DNA of 64,000 bases from an uncultured Paracoccaceae bacterium (GCA_947493335.1 CANLQO010000002.1:766001-830000), one strand, 5' to 3'. Shown: positions 16,979 through 26,793, counted from the first letter of the stretch. The notes: generated by a model not told the origin, from the sequence alone. Made by a program: numbers and translations.

Positions 16979-17605
16979 TTAAGCGGCGCGGGGTAGCATC
17001 CGCCCAACAATCAGGCGGAATGGCACCAACGCCAGTAGCGCAATGGTTAATTTCACGCCCCAGTCCGCGACGGCCAGTGAAACCCACAATGGCACCAGCG
17101 GCCCTTGGTTAAGAAACGGCACCATTTCCTGCGCCCAGATGATTTGCTCGTCCGCTAAGGCATTGAAACCGTTGAAGATCGCCGCAAACGCGATCGAGAA
17201 AAAGATTAACGTGTCCACGGTCGAACTGACCAATGTCGACCCCAGCGGCGCTTTCCACCAGGACCCTGCACGCAGGCGGTTAAATACTGCGATATCAAGC
17301 AGTTGCGCGATCAGGAACGCCGTAGCAGAGGCAATCGCCACCCGCAGCGCGACAGCCGGACCGAACTCCAGCATGATCTGCGACCCGATCAACGAACAAA
17401 TAATCCCCACGCAAAGCCCTGAAAAGACTACCTTTCTTGCCTCCGAGGCCCCGTACACACGGTTCATGATGTCGGTCACAAGGAAGGCCAGCGGATAGGT
17501 GAACGCCCCCCAGGTCAATAATCCGTCAAGGATCAGAAATTGCACAAGAATGTTCGAGGCGACCACGATAATGGCCATGGCGATCACGCCGGGAAGGATA
17601 CGCAT
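16979..17605 (-). CDS. yhhQ: queuosine precursor transporter (YhhQ/VUT family)
   Basis: About 208 residues, six hydrophobic helices. The segment FTYPLAFLVTDIMNRVYGASEARKVVF near residue 35 is the family signature. SWWKAPLGSTLVSSTVDTLIFFSIAFA follows in the second half. It imports preQ0/preQ1-type 7-deazaguanines for queuosine in tRNA. ATG 17605 has GGA 7 nt upstream and is preferred over an in-frame TTG at 17626. No preQ1 riboswitch is evident in the leader. Confidence 0.9.
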   Translation of the reverse strand: MRILPGVIAMAIIVVASNILVQFLILDGLLTWGAFTYPLAFLVTDIMNRVYGASEARKVVFSGLCVGIICSLIGSQIMLEFGPAVALRVAIASATAFLIAQLLDIAVFNRLRAGSWWKAPLGSTLVSSTVDTLIFFSIAFAAIFNGFNALADEQIIWAQEMVPFLNQGPLVPLWVSLAVADWGVKLTIALLALVPFRLIVGRMLPRAA

Positions 17606-17683
17606 TTTGATGTTCCGTTTTGACAAGGGTGCGGCACTTGGCCCCTGATCATTCAGGGACGGCGCGGTCTAACCCCTGCAGTG

Positions 17684-18544
17684 CTAGCGGTCAATCCGGT
17701 ATTCGACGACTTCGGTCCGCTGGAAGAACTGGAAATTGTCGTCCGAAATCAGTGTCATGATCAGATTGCCGCCAGGCGAGCGCCAGACACTGATGCCCTC
17801 CAGATTGTCGTGCGTGGCATTGGCGGTTTGCAGCAAGACCTCTTCTGACCCACCGGACAGGTCAAACCGGCGGACACGGCTGCGAAAGCCGACGCCGGTG
17901 AAGTCACGCTCTAGGATGTAGAGCAATCCATCAGGGCCGATATCTGACCCGACCACCAGAAACGCGCCACGGCGCGGCAGGCGAAACGGAATATCCCAGC
18001 CCGACCCTTCGACGTAACGGTAGACCGGAAACGGACGATTGGCGCGGCCGGACCTTTCAGGGATTGCATAAAGCGCACCGGCCTCGTCAATGGCCAGACT
18101 TTCGAGAGACGCATTAAGCGACAGTTCATCAAAGGCGGGATTGGGAAAATCGCGCAGGGCAGGGGCGGTGACGTCGCCATAGGCCACGACGCGTGACAGT
18201 CCCTCGAATGACACATAGGTCAGCCCGTCATCACCAATCGCCAGACCCTCGGAATCGCTGTTGTCCTTGTTCACCCGCTGCCCATTGGTGCGTAGAAACC
18301 GATGACGCAATTCGATGGGCATCGCCGAGATCTGGCCATTGTCGCGGTGGATCGGCCCGGACAGGACAAAGCCCTTGTCGTTGATCGCCACATAGCGCGT
18401 GCCACCGTCCAGCACCTCGAGCCCCGACAATCCGCCAAAGCGCTCGTCTCCGTTGGACCAGACGAATTGTCCGGTCAGCGTCACCTCTTTTGGCAAGGGT
18501 GCACAGCCTGCAAGCAGGGCGATGACGGGCCAGATCAGGCGCAT
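17684..18544 (-). CDS. esterase-like activity of phytase family lipoprotein
   Basis: 286 residues. The N-terminus [17 protein letters not shown] is a lipoprotein signal with lipobox LAGC. The rest looks like a beta-propeller of the phytase-like family: [23 protein letters not shown] near residue 36, a middle [16 protein letters not shown], and [26 protein letters not shown] near the end, each with acidic metal-binding positions. Probably anchored to the periplasmic side of a membrane. The substrate is unknown. One base separates its ATG from the mepA stop upstream. Confidence 0.82.
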   Translation of the reverse strand: MRLIWPVIALLAGCAPLPKEVTLTGQFVWSNGDERFGGLSGLEVLDGGTRYVAINDKGFVLSGPIHRDNGQISAMPIELRHRFLRTNGQRVNKDNSDSEGLAIGDDGLTYVSFEGLSRVVAYGDVTAPALRDFPNPAFDELSLNASLESLAIDEAGALYAIPERSGRANRPFPVYRYVEGSGWDIPFRLPRRGAFLVVGSDIGPDGLLYILERDFTGVGFRSRVRRFDLSGGSEEVLLQTANATHDNLEGISVWRSPGGNLIMTLISDDNFQFFQRTEVVEYRIDR

Positions 18545-18545
18545 A

Positions 18546-19454
18546 TCAGTTGGCGTTCAGGATGGTTGTGCACTGCGCGGGCAAGCGGGCCATGGTGATC
18601 TCGCTGCGTGGCTTGGGTGGCGGCGCATTGGGATCGGGCGGCGGTGGATTGAGGATATTGTTCACCCAGACCTGCGCATCACCACAACCATCACCCGGCG
18701 GCGGTGCGGCCTGATCGACGCAGGCGCGATCACCAGCAGGGCAATTCAGACGCACGTGGAAATGATAGTGATGCCCCCACCACGGTCTGATCTTGCGCAA
18801 CCAACTGCGATCACCCGTGGCGTTGTTGCACATCGCGACCTTGGCACCGGGAAAGACGAAAATTCGTGCCACACGCGGGTCAGAGGCGGCGGCCTTCAGC
18901 AGCGCTTCGTGCTGGGGCGACCATTTGCTGTTGGTATAGGCACCTTCCGCTCGCCGCATGGAAATCGAAGAGATATTCTCGCGCTCTTGCGCAGTCAGGT
19001 TCAACCGGTCGGGCGGCAGCATCCAGATGTCGATATCAAGCCCCGACTGGTGACTGCGATGACCGGTGAGCATTGGCCCGCCGCGCGGCTGGCTCATGTC
19101 GCCAACATAAAGCCCTTCCCAGCCCGGCAGGGTGGCGGCAAAACGGCTGAGGTCCTGCACGTAGTCGACGGTCACGGGTTGGGCCCAGTTGCGGTTGCGC
19201 GAAAGACGCATCGCCTGCCATGTCGGCCCGGTTTCAGGCAATTGCACGGCACCCGCCTGACAGCCAAGCGCGTATCCGCCGACGGCGTCAGAGGCTTGCG
19301 CTGATGCAACGCGGGCGGCGCCAAACAACTGCTTGGCAATGCGGGTGTCGTTGGTGTTTTGCGTCGAAACCGTCGCCTGTGGGGCGCTTGCGGATTCTGT
19401 TTGGCACCCCGCCAAAAGCGCGAGGGCTGCTATGACTGCTACGAACCGGACCAT
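18546..19454 (-). CDS. mepA: penicillin-insensitive murein endopeptidase
   Basis: 302 residues with a lipoprotein-type signal ([14 protein letters not shown]). The LAS metallopeptidase core is visible: [15 protein letters not shown] supplies zinc-ligand His and Asp, and [15 protein letters not shown] supplies the second His group. MepA cuts D-Ala-mDAP crosslinks in peptidoglycan. The ATG at 19454 is chosen because GGAG lies upstream and the signal peptide starts there. It overlaps the UMF1 gene upstream by 16 bp. Confidence 0.92.
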   Translation of the reverse strand: MVRFVAVIAALALLAGCQTESASAPQATVSTQNTNDTRIAKQLFGAARVASAQASDAVGGYALGCQAGAVQLPETGPTWQAMRLSRNRNWAQPVTVDYVQDLSRFAATLPGWEGLYVGDMSQPRGGPMLTGHRSHQSGLDIDIWMLPPDRLNLTAQERENISSISMRRAEGAYTNSKWSPQHEALLKAAASDPRVARIFVFPGAKVAMCNNATGDRSWLRKIRPWWGHHYHFHVRLNCPAGDRACVDQAAPPPGDGCGDAQVWVNNILNPPPPDPNAPPPKPRSEITMARLPAQCTTILNAN

Positions 19455-20818
19455 TCTGCGCGATCTCCGTCTTTGTTGACCCACCTTAGCAAGATCAGCC
19501 CAAGAATGAAGAGAAAGATGACCGGCAAGAACCCAAGTTGCACATTCCCCGTCGCCGCCGTGAAGACGCCGATCAGGAAGGGGGCCAGAAAGGCCGTCGC
19601 CTTACCGGACAGGGCAAAAAGGCCAAACGCCTCGGTCGGGCGCTCGGGGTTGGCATGACGCACCATCATGGACCGGGACGCCGCATAAAGCGCGCCGCCA
19701 GCCCCGCCGATGATCGACCCGCAGGTAAAGAAGATGATGTCAGGCAGTGATGATCCTTCGGGCAATGGAATGCCAAAAAGCTGCGCCCGTGACATGCCGA
19801 CGATAAAGGAACTGACGATCAGCAACATGATGATGCAGAAGATGATGACAGGCTTCGGCCCAAGCCGGGCATCAAAGCGGCCACCGATATAGGTGAAGAC
19901 AGCGGCGGTGATCACGCTAATGATCCCAAAGGGGCCAAGCTGCGCGATGCCCCAATCCAGCACCAGCGTCGCATAGACCCCACCAAAGGCATAAAGCGCG
20001 TTCAGCCCGTCACGGTAGAACATCGAGGCGAGCAGGAAGGTGCCGGTGCTTTTGCGCCTGAAGACCGATTTGATCGTCGCCACCAGATCGCCAAAGACCT
20101 TGGCAACGCTAGGCCGTGTTCCTGCATCATCGGGGTCGTCCTTGACCCACAGAAAGAAGGGCAGAATGAACAGCGCATACCAGATCGCCATGAATGGCCC
20201 GACGGCGCGGGTGCCTTCACGTGCCTCAGGATCAAGCCCAAGGATTGGCGAAAGGCCGACCAGTGTTTTGCCGGTATCGCCGCTTTCGGCAAAAAAGATC
20301 AGCATGATGAAAAGCGAAATCAGACCGCCCCAATAGCCAAAGGACGCGCCTGAACCCGAGATACGCCCAACCTCTTCTTCGGTTCCCAGCGATGGCAGGT
20401 AGGCGTTGATGAAATTCAACGCGGATTCTGCCGCGATGAAGCCCACATAAAAGAGGATCAGGAAGAAGATCAGGGAAGAGGTGTCAGGCTCCATATACCA
20501 AAGCGACCAGGCACCGCCGATGTAGAGGATCGAAAACAGTGCGATCCATGGCCGTTTGCGTCCGGTGCTATCGGCAAATGCGCCCAAAAGTGGGGCTGTC
20601 AGTGCGATGAAAAGGCCCGCGACTGTTTGCCCGAACGCCCATGTGCTTTGGGATTGGGCGCGTGCGGCCTCATCATCCAGACCGGTGCCAAGGAAATAAT
20701 TGGTCGCCACAAGCGCAAAGTAAGGGCCAAAGATGAAGGTCAGGCCAAGGGTATAGTATGGCTGGCTTGCCCAATCGAATAGCATCCATCCCCAGATGCG
20801 CTTTTTGTTGACTGCCAT
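19439..20818 (-). CDS. UMF1/Atg22-type MFS transporter
   Basis: 459 residues, twelve predicted transmembrane helices. The opening KKRIWGWMLFDWASQPYYTLGLTFIFGPYF is typical of the UMF1 family, related to the yeast vacuolar effluxer Atg22. GAFADSTGRKRPWI is the MFS loop 2-3 motif. Bacterial members are thought to move amino acids or cell-wall-derived solutes. Position beside mepA fits recycling of muropeptide pieces, which is inference. ATG 20818 follows GGGGAAGAGG. Confidence 0.87.
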   Translation of the reverse strand: MAVNKKRIWGWMLFDWASQPYYTLGLTFIFGPYFALVATNYFLGTGLDDEAARAQSQSTWAFGQTVAGLFIALTAPLLGAFADSTGRKRPWIALFSILYIGGAWSLWYMEPDTSSLIFFLILFYVGFIAAESALNFINAYLPSLGTEEEVGRISGSGASFGYWGGLISLFIMLIFFAESGDTGKTLVGLSPILGLDPEAREGTRAVGPFMAIWYALFILPFFLWVKDDPDDAGTRPSVAKVFGDLVATIKSVFRRKSTGTFLLASMFYRDGLNALYAFGGVYATLVLDWGIAQLGPFGIISVITAAVFTYIGGRFDARLGPKPVIIFCIIMLLIVSSFIVGMSRAQLFGIPLPEGSSLPDIIFFTCGSIIGGAGGALYAASRSMMVRHANPERPTEAFGLFALSGKATAFLAPFLIGVFTAATGNVQLGFLPVIFLFILGLILLRWVNKDGDRAEWSGS

Positions 20819-20884
20819 GTGCCTCTTCCCCGTCTTGTTGCGGGGATAAGAGCCTGATGGCAGGCCATGATGCAAGAAAAGGTT

Positions 20885-21436
20885 TTAGGCGACCGTTGGG
20901 TCGGCAAGGATTTCTGGGGGCCAGGGCCGGGTTGCGTCAGCGTCGATCCAGTTCTCAACCCATTGTGGCAAAGCCGGGCGGTCGCCCTCAAACCCCATCG
21001 ACCGGAACACGTCGCCCGGGCGGACAATGCCGTTTTTGTCGGTCACAGCAGAGCGGAACAACGCCTGCACCGCGCATTCATCACCGATCCAGATCGAGTG
21101 ATCGAGATAGAAGAACTTGTCGTCCCATCCAACGCAGCGATGCACAGCCTTGAATTTCACAAAAGTCCGAATGCGTTTGCGGTAGCGCACCGAACTGCCG
21201 GCCATGGTGATGGCCCAGCCATTCTTGCGAACCGCTGACAACAATCCCACGCGCCGCGCCAGCACGGTACGTCCAAAGTCCAGCACCGTCATGATCCGAC
21301 CGTTGTTCATCTCAAGAAAAATGTCGATGTCCTGCGGCCAGCAACGATGCCAGGTTTCATGCACGCCCAGGACCGGCAACGGCGGCGCGTTGCGGCTGAT
21401 AATCATTTCCTTTGCAGCGCGGATAAAGGGGTACAT
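20885..21436 (-). CDS. acyl-CoA thioesterase-like hotdog-fold protein
   Basis: 183 residues of the 4HBT/THEM6-like type. The conserved helix turn is DIDIFLEMNNGRIMTVLDFGRT near residue 37, followed by the sheet WAITMAGSSVRYRKRIRTFVKF. Such proteins hydrolyse aromatic or acyl-CoA thioesters. The substrate is not evident. Its promoter region is shared with yggT and contains a 20-bp palindrome. Confidence 0.85.
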   Translation of the reverse strand: MYPFIRAAKEMIISRNAPPLPVLGVHETWHRCWPQDIDIFLEMNNGRIMTVLDFGRTVLARRVGLLSAVRKNGWAITMAGSSVRYRKRIRTFVKFKAVHRCVGWDDKFFYLDHSIWIGDECAVQALFRSAVTDKNGIVRPGDVFRSMGFEGDRPALPQWVENWIDADATRPWPPEILADPTVA

Positions 21437-21461
21437 CGTGTTCTCCTTGCTGCAGACTTAG

Positions 21462-21481
21462 TGACGTTTACGTCAACGTCA
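21462..21481. promoter_or_regulatory. 20-bp near-perfect palindrome (candidate operator)
   Basis: TGACGTTTACGTCAACGTCA. Arms TGACGTT and AACGTCA are perfect, and only one symmetric pair in the centre mismatches. It lies 26 bp upstream of the thioesterase ATG and between divergent genes. The ACGT-rich pattern recalls operators of MerR-type LiuR regulators of branched-chain acyl-CoA catabolism, but I cannot assign it firmly. Confidence 0.5.
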
Positions 21482-21564
21482 ATTTTGACCTAACGGCAAC
21501 CTGTGCTTGCAAGGCGGCGGGGGATTGCTTACCTGCCTGTGGTGCAGATGAAAGAGGCAAGACC

Positions 21565-21831
21565 ATGAATGATATCGTCCAGATCGCGTTGCTTTTGATC
21601 GGGGTCGCGCGGACGTTTATCTTTGTTCATTTCATCATGAGCTGGCTGATCAGTTTCAATGTGCTCAACCTGCAGCAGCCCTTCGTTGCGCAGGTCTGGT
21701 ACGGGCTGCAGCGGTTGCTGGACCCCATCTACCGCCCGATCCGTCGGGTCTTGCCGGATATGGGCGGGATTGATCTGTCACCCATCGTGGCCCTGATCGG
21801 GCTGGAAATTCTCCGAATTCTGATCATCTGA
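21565..21831 (+). CDS. YggT family membrane protein
   Basis: 88 residues with one N-terminal helix and one C-terminal helix flanking the conserved loop LLDPIYRPIRRVLPDMGGIDLSPIVALIGLE. The family is linked to osmotic tolerance and cell-division or envelope functions, and the mechanism is not settled. AAAGAGGC precedes the ATG. Confidence 0.87.
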   Translation: MNDIVQIALLLIGVARTFIFVHFIMSWLISFNVLNLQQPFVAQVWYGLQRLLDPIYRPIRRVLPDMGGIDLSPIVALIGLEILRILII

Positions 21832-21912
21832 CGCCTATCGGAAACACGGCGTGGCGCAAATGCGGGGCGTCGCGTCGCGGACAGGCTTCTGATCGAGTGG
21901 CGAAAATGGTGT

Positions 21913-21927
21913 AACTTGGTGCAAGTT
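21913..21927. promoter_or_regulatory. 15-bp dyad upstream of formate dehydrogenase
   Basis: AACTTG-GTG-CAAGTT is a perfect 6-bp inverted repeat just ahead of the AGGAG ribosome-binding site of the formate dehydrogenase gene. It could be a repressor operator or a leader hairpin. The regulator is unknown. Confidence 0.45.
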
Positions 21928-21941
21928 GCAGGAGTCGCCCG

Positions 21942-24707
21942 ATGTCAGACAAGATCACATTCACCCTTGATGGCGAAACCGTCACTGCCGAACCCGGCAT
22001 GACCATCTGGGAGGTCGCGAACGGCCGCGGCCTTGTGATCCCGCATCTGTGCCATAAACCGCAGCCCGGATATCGGTCTGACGGCAACTGCCGCGCCTGC
22101 ATGGTTGCTATTGAGGGGGAACGCACGCTTGCTGCCTCTTGCATCCGCGAACCGCAGGACGGGATGGTCGTGACCACCAATCAACCGCGCGAGGTTCAGG
22201 CCCGTCGCATGGTGGTTGAAATGCTAGTCGCGGACCAACCCGCGCAGGACGCCGCACACGACAAATCCAGCCACCTTTGGGACATGGCCGCCGCGCAGGA
22301 CGTGGACGCGAGCCGTTTTCCCGCGATGGAACAGGATCACGTGCCCCTTTTGGATGACAGCCACATCGCGATGCGCGTCAATCTGGATGCCTGCATCCAA
22401 TGCGGGTTATGCGTGCGCGCCTGCCGCGAGGTGCAGGTCAATGACGTGATCGGCATGGCGGGCCGGGGCCACAATGCCTATCCGGTCTTTGATATGGACG
22501 ACCCGATGGGCGACAGCACTTGTGTGGCCTGTGGTGAATGCGTGCAGGCCTGCCCGACCGGCGCCCTGATGCCTGCGACCGTGCTGGATGACGCGCAGGT
22601 CGGCGACAGCGCGGATTATGATGATGAAGTCAAATCCGTCTGCCCCTTCTGCGGGGTTGGCTGTCAGGTCAGCCTGAAGGTCAAAGACAACAAGGTGAAG
22701 TTTGTCGAAGGGATCAACGGCCCCGCAAACGAAGGGCGGCTTTGCGTCAAGGGCCGCTTTGGTTTTGACTACATCCACCATGACCACCGGCTGACCAAGC
22801 CGCTGATCCGCCGTGACGATGCGCCCGCCAAAGGACTGAACGTTGATCCCGGCAACTGGCAGGAATTCTTCCGCGAGGCGACATGGGAAGAGGCTTTGGA
22901 CGCGGCGGCCAATGGGCTCAAGGACATCGGCGGCACAGGCGTCGCAGGTTTTGGTTCGGCCAAATGCACCAATGAAGAGGCGTATCTGTTCCAAAAGTTG
23001 ATCCGCCAGGGCTTTGGCCACAACAACGTCGACCACTGCACACGGCTTTGCCATGCCTCGTCCGTTGCGGCGCTGATGGAGAATGTTGGATCCGGCGCCG
23101 TGACGGCGACCTTCAATGAAATCGAAAACGCCGATGTGGCGATCGTGATCGGGGCAAACCCAGTCGAGAACCATCCCGTTGCGGCGACCTATTTCAAGCA
23201 GTTCACCAAGCGTGGCGGCAAGCTGATTGTGATGGATCCGCGCGGCGTTGGTCTGCGCCGCTTTGCCAGCCACATGCTGCAATTCCGCCCCGGCGCGGAC
23301 GTCTCAATGCTCAATGCGATCATGCATGTGATCGTGGAAGAAAAGCTTTACGATCAACAATATATCGAGGCCTATACCGAGAATTGGGAAGCCGAGAAGG
23401 CGCACTTGGCCGACTTTACGCCCGAGAAGATGGAAGGCATCTGCGGCATTCCCGCCGAGACCCTGCGCGAGGTTGCCCGCACCTTTGCCACCGCCAAATC
23501 CGCGATGATCTTCTGGGGCATGGGCGTCAGCCAGCACATCCACGGCACCGACAATTCCCGCTGCCTGATCAGCCTTGCGCTGATGACCGGACAGGTTGGC
23601 CGCCCCGGCACTGGCCTGCATCCATTGCGCGGGCAGAACAATGTGCAAGGGGCCTCTGACGCAGGCCTGATTCCGATGTTCCTGCCGGACTATCAGCCGG
23701 TGGGTGATGACGGCGTCCGCTCTGCCTTTCACGAGGTCTGGAACGAGGGGAAGATCGACCCCAACAAGGGCTTGACGGTCACCGAAATTCTGGATGCGGT
23801 CCACGCGGGCAACATTCACGGCATGTATATTCTGGGCGAGAACCCGGCAATGTCAGACCCCGACGTGGAACATGCGCGGGATGCGCTGGCCAAGCTTGAC
23901 CATTTGGTTGTGCAGGACATCTTTCTGACCGAGACGGCGAACTTTGCCGATGTCATTCTGCCCGCCAGTGCCTTTGCCGAAAAGACTGGAACTGTGACCA
24001 ACACCAATCGTCAGGTGCAGATGGGTCGGCCTGCGGTTGCACCTCCGGGTGACGCGAAAGAAGATTGGTGGATCACCGTTGAACTCGCCAAGCGGCTGGG
24101 ACTGGGTTGGACCTACACGCATCCGCGCGACGTTTTTGGTGAGATGACGCAGCTGATGAAATCTTTGAACAACATCACATGGGACCGGCTTGAGGCGCAG
24201 AATGTCGTGACCTATCCTTCGTTGTCGCCCGAAGACCCCGGCCAGCCGATTGTGTTTGGTGACGGTTTCCCGCGCGCCAATGGCCGGGCCCGGTTCACCC
24301 CGGCGAGTGTGATTGCGCCCGATGAAACGCCCGATACCGAATACCCGATGATCCTGACCACGGGCCGTCAGCTGGAACATTGGCACACGGGTTCGATGAC
24401 CCGGCGGTCCAAGGTGCTGGATGCGGTCGAGCCAGAGGCGAACTGTTCGCTGCATCCATCGACCCTGCGCAAGCTTGGCGTCGAACCGGGCGGATTGATC
24501 CGCCTGACCACGCGGCGCGGATCCATCACGGTGATGGCACGCGCGGACCGCGCGGTGTCACCGGATATGGTGTTCCTGCCGTTTGCCTATGTGGAAGCGG
24601 CGGCCAATATCCTGACAAATCCCGCCGTCGATCCCTACGGGAAGATCCCCGAGTTTAAATTCTCTGCCGTACGGGTCGAAAAGGCCGAGGCCGTTGCCGC
24701 AGAATAG
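21942..24707 (+). CDS. formate dehydrogenase alpha subunit (molybdopterin, FdsA-like)
   Basis: 921 residues with NuoG-like N-terminal clusters. C37, C50, C53 and C67 fit a [2Fe-2S] ferredoxin domain. C151/154/157/161 and C194/197/200/204 fit two [4Fe-4S] clusters. C234/237/241 and C268 begin the molybdopterin domain. C370-H371 in DHCTRLCHASSVAAL matches the Mo-ligand Cys-His pair of cytoplasmic FDHs. It oxidises formate to CO2 with electrons passed along the clusters. The usual NAD-reducing partners fdsB and fdsG, and the chaperone fdhD, are not beside it, so its electron acceptor is unclear. AGGAG lies 7 nt before the ATG. Confidence 0.88.
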   Translation: MSDKITFTLDGETVTAEPGMTIWEVANGRGLVIPHLCHKPQPGYRSDGNCRACMVAIEGERTLAASCIREPQDGMVVTTNQPREVQARRMVVEMLVADQPAQDAAHDKSSHLWDMAAAQDVDASRFPAMEQDHVPLLDDSHIAMRVNLDACIQCGLCVRACREVQVNDVIGMAGRGHNAYPVFDMDDPMGDSTCVACGECVQACPTGALMPATVLDDAQVGDSADYDDEVKSVCPFCGVGCQVSLKVKDNKVKFVEGINGPANEGRLCVKGRFGFDYIHHDHRLTKPLIRRDDAPAKGLNVDPGNWQEFFREATWEEALDAAANGLKDIGGTGVAGFGSAKCTNEEAYLFQKLIRQGFGHNNVDHCTRLCHASSVAALMENVGSGAVTATFNEIENADVAIVIGANPVENHPVAATYFKQFTKRGGKLIVMDPRGVGLRRFASHMLQFRPGADVSMLNAIMHVIVEEKLYDQQYIEAYTENWEAEKAHLADFTPEKMEGICGIPAETLREVARTFATAKSAMIFWGMGVSQHIHGTDNSRCLISLALMTGQVGRPGTGLHPLRGQNNVQGASDAGLIPMFLPDYQPVGDDGVRSAFHEVWNEGKIDPNKGLTVTEILDAVHAGNIHGMYILGENPAMSDPDVEHARDALAKLDHLVVQDIFLTETANFADVILPASAFAEKTGTVTNTNRQVQMGRPAVAPPGDAKEDWWITVELAKRLGLGWTYTHPRDVFGEMTQLMKSLNNITWDRLEAQNVVTYPSLSPEDPGQPIVFGDGFPRANGRARFTPASVIAPDETPDTEYPMILTTGRQLEHWHTGSMTRRSKVLDAVEPEANCSLHPSTLRKLGVEPGGLIRLTTRRGSITVMARADRAVSPDMVFLPFAYVEAAANILTNPAVDPYGKIPEFKFSAVRVEKAEAVAAE

Positions 24708-24714
24708 GATTAAA

Positions 24715-24728
24715 TGAACGCTTGTTCA
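24715..24728. promoter_or_regulatory. TetR-like inverted repeat TGAACGCTTGTTCA
   Basis: TGAAC and GTTCA flank a 4-bp spacer, followed shortly by TTGACG, a possible -35 box. It stands in front of the acyl-CoA synthetase / LIV-type transporter operon. The pattern is what TetR-family acyl-CoA-responsive repressors often bind. No such regulator gene is in the window. Confidence 0.5.
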
Positions 24729-24837
24729 AAAAACCGTTGACGTGACACGGGGCGGCGGCACAGTATTGTCCTCATAGGCTGGCACAAAGGTGACTCGGCC
24801 AACATCGGCAACGACCGATGAGGGAGGACATTTGAAT

Positions 24838-26793
24838 ATGACGCCTGCTACGCCCGAAGGGGCGCTGCATTCTATTCCGGCATTGCTGTCCCGCAACGTG
24901 GCGCAGCACGGGGCCAAGGCGGCCTATCGCGAAAAGGAATATGGGATCTGGCAAAGCTGGACCTGGGCTGACGTCGCCGAAGAAACGGATGCGCTGGCCT
25001 TAGGACTACTTGTTCTGGGTGCCGAGGCCGGGGACCACATTGCCATCATCGGGCGCAATCGCCCGGCCCTTTACTGGGCCATGATTGCCGCACAGAAGAT
25101 TGGATGCGTGCCCGTCCCGCTTTATCAGGATGCCGCCGCCGAAGAGATTGCTTATGCACTTGATCACTGTGGCGCGCGGTTTGCGATTGCCGGGGATCAA
25201 GAGCAGGTCGACAAGATCGCCGATGCCCGCGATGGCCTGACGACGCTGGAGCATGTCATCTATCTGGATGGGCGAGGACTGCGGAAATACGACCATTCCG
25301 CGATGTCGTCGTATGCGGATGTGCAGGACAAGGGGCGCGCGTCTGGCTTGTCTGCCGTCCTTGCAGAACGCACGGCGGCGCAAAATTACGACAGCACCTG
25401 CGTTATGCTTTATACATCCGGGACGACAGGGCGGCCCAAGGGAGTGGTTCTGTCGAACCGCAATGTCATTGAAACCTCAAAAAATTCTGCGGAATTTGAC
25501 TATCTGAAAGCCGGGGATGAGGTGCTGGCCTATCTGCCGATGGCCTGGGTTGGGGATTTCATCTTTTCCATCGGGCAGGCGATGTGGACGGGGTTCTGCG
25601 TAAATTGCCCGGAATCCGAACATACGATGATGACTGATCTGCGCGAGATTGGGCCGACGTATTACTTTGCGCCACCTCGGGTTTTTGAGGGCCAGCTGAC
25701 ATCCGTGATGATCCGGATGGAGGACGCGGGCCGGTTCAAGCGGCACCTGTTTAACCACGCAATGGAGGTGGCGCGGCGCGTCGGACCTGACCTGCTCGAC
25801 GGCAAGCCGGTGGGTTTTTTGGATCGGCTAAAGTATCGGATTGGGTCATTGCTGGTCTTCGGACCGTTGAAGAACACACTGGGCCTGAGCCGTGTCAGGG
25901 TGGGATATACCGCCGGTGAAGCGATCGGACCGGAGATTTTCGATTTCTACCGGGCGCTGGGCATCAATCTGAAGCAACTCTATGGTCAGACGGAAGCCAC
26001 TGTTTTCATTACACAACAACCCGATGGAGAAGTCCGGTCAGACACCGTTGGCGTGCCGTCACCGGGGGTTGAGATCAAGATCGCGGAAAGTGGCGAGGTC
26101 TTTTATCGCTCGCCCGGAACGTTTGTCGAATACTACAAGAACGCCGAAAGCACCGCCTCGACCAAGGACGCCGAAGGCTGGGTCGCGACGGGGGATGCGG
26201 GGTTTATCGAAGAAGGCACCGGGCATTTACGGATCATCGACCGCGCCAAGGACGTGGGCAAATTGGCCGATGGCGGGCTGTTTGCACCGAAGTACGTGGA
26301 AAACAAGCTGAAGTTCTATCCCAATATTCTGGAGGCCGTGGTCTTTGGCGCGGGCAAGGATCGCTGTGTGGCTTTCATCAATATCGACCTGACTGCCGTC
26401 GGGAACTGGGCGGAACGGAATAATATCGCCTACTCCAGCTATCAGGAATTATCCCAGCATCCCAGGGTGTTAGAGATGATTGAAGGCCATGTGAACGCGG
26501 TCAATGAAAGTGTGGCAGAGGATGACATGCTGTCGGGCTGTCAGATTCACCGGTTCCTAGTGCTGCACAAGGAGTTGGACGCCGACGATGGCGAGATGAC
26601 ACGTACCCGCAAGGTCCGACGCGCCGTCATCGGCGAGAAATTCGATGACTTGATTACGGCGCTCTATGACGGGTCGTCAGAGGTCTATACCGAGACCGAG
26701 GTTACCTATGAGGACGGCCGTAAGGGCAAGATCACGGCGACGCTGGATATTCGCGACGCCAAAGTCTTTTCAAATCGAAAGGCTGCGGCATGA
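24838..26793 (+). CDS. long-chain-type acyl-CoA synthetase (AMP-binding)
   Basis: 651 residues of the ANL superfamily. The P-loop CVMLYTSGTTGRPKG lies near residue 195, with GQTEATVFITQQPDG (A5) and ATGDAGFIEEGTGHLRIIDRAKD (A7/A8) further on. The C-terminus has the long-chain FACS extension. It activates a carboxylic acid to its CoA ester in the cytoplasm. The ATG at 24838 follows GGGAGGACA. An upstream in-frame GTG at 24790 is less likely. It overlaps livG by ATGA and so is translated with an ABC importer, suggesting import-coupled activation. The acid is unknown. Confidence 0.88.
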   Translation: MTPATPEGALHSIPALLSRNVAQHGAKAAYREKEYGIWQSWTWADVAEETDALALGLLVLGAEAGDHIAIIGRNRPALYWAMIAAQKIGCVPVPLYQDAAAEEIAYALDHCGARFAIAGDQEQVDKIADARDGLTTLEHVIYLDGRGLRKYDHSAMSSYADVQDKGRASGLSAVLAERTAAQNYDSTCVMLYTSGTTGRPKGVVLSNRNVIETSKNSAEFDYLKAGDEVLAYLPMAWVGDFIFSIGQAMWTGFCVNCPESEHTMMTDLREIGPTYYFAPPRVFEGQLTSVMIRMEDAGRFKRHLFNHAMEVARRVGPDLLDGKPVGFLDRLKYRIGSLLVFGPLKNTLGLSRVRVGYTAGEAIGPEIFDFYRALGINLKQLYGQTEATVFITQQPDGEVRSDTVGVPSPGVEIKIAESGEVFYRSPGTFVEYYKNAESTASTKDAEGWVATGDAGFIEEGTGHLRIIDRAKDVGKLADGGLFAPKYVENKLKFYPNILEAVVFGAGKDRCVAFINIDLTAVGNWAERNNIAYSSYQELSQHPRVLEMIEGHVNAVNESVAEDDMLSGCQIHRFLVLHKELDADDGEMTRTRKVRRAVIGEKFDDLITALYDGSSEVYTETEVTYEDGRKGKITATLDIRDAKVFSNRKAAA

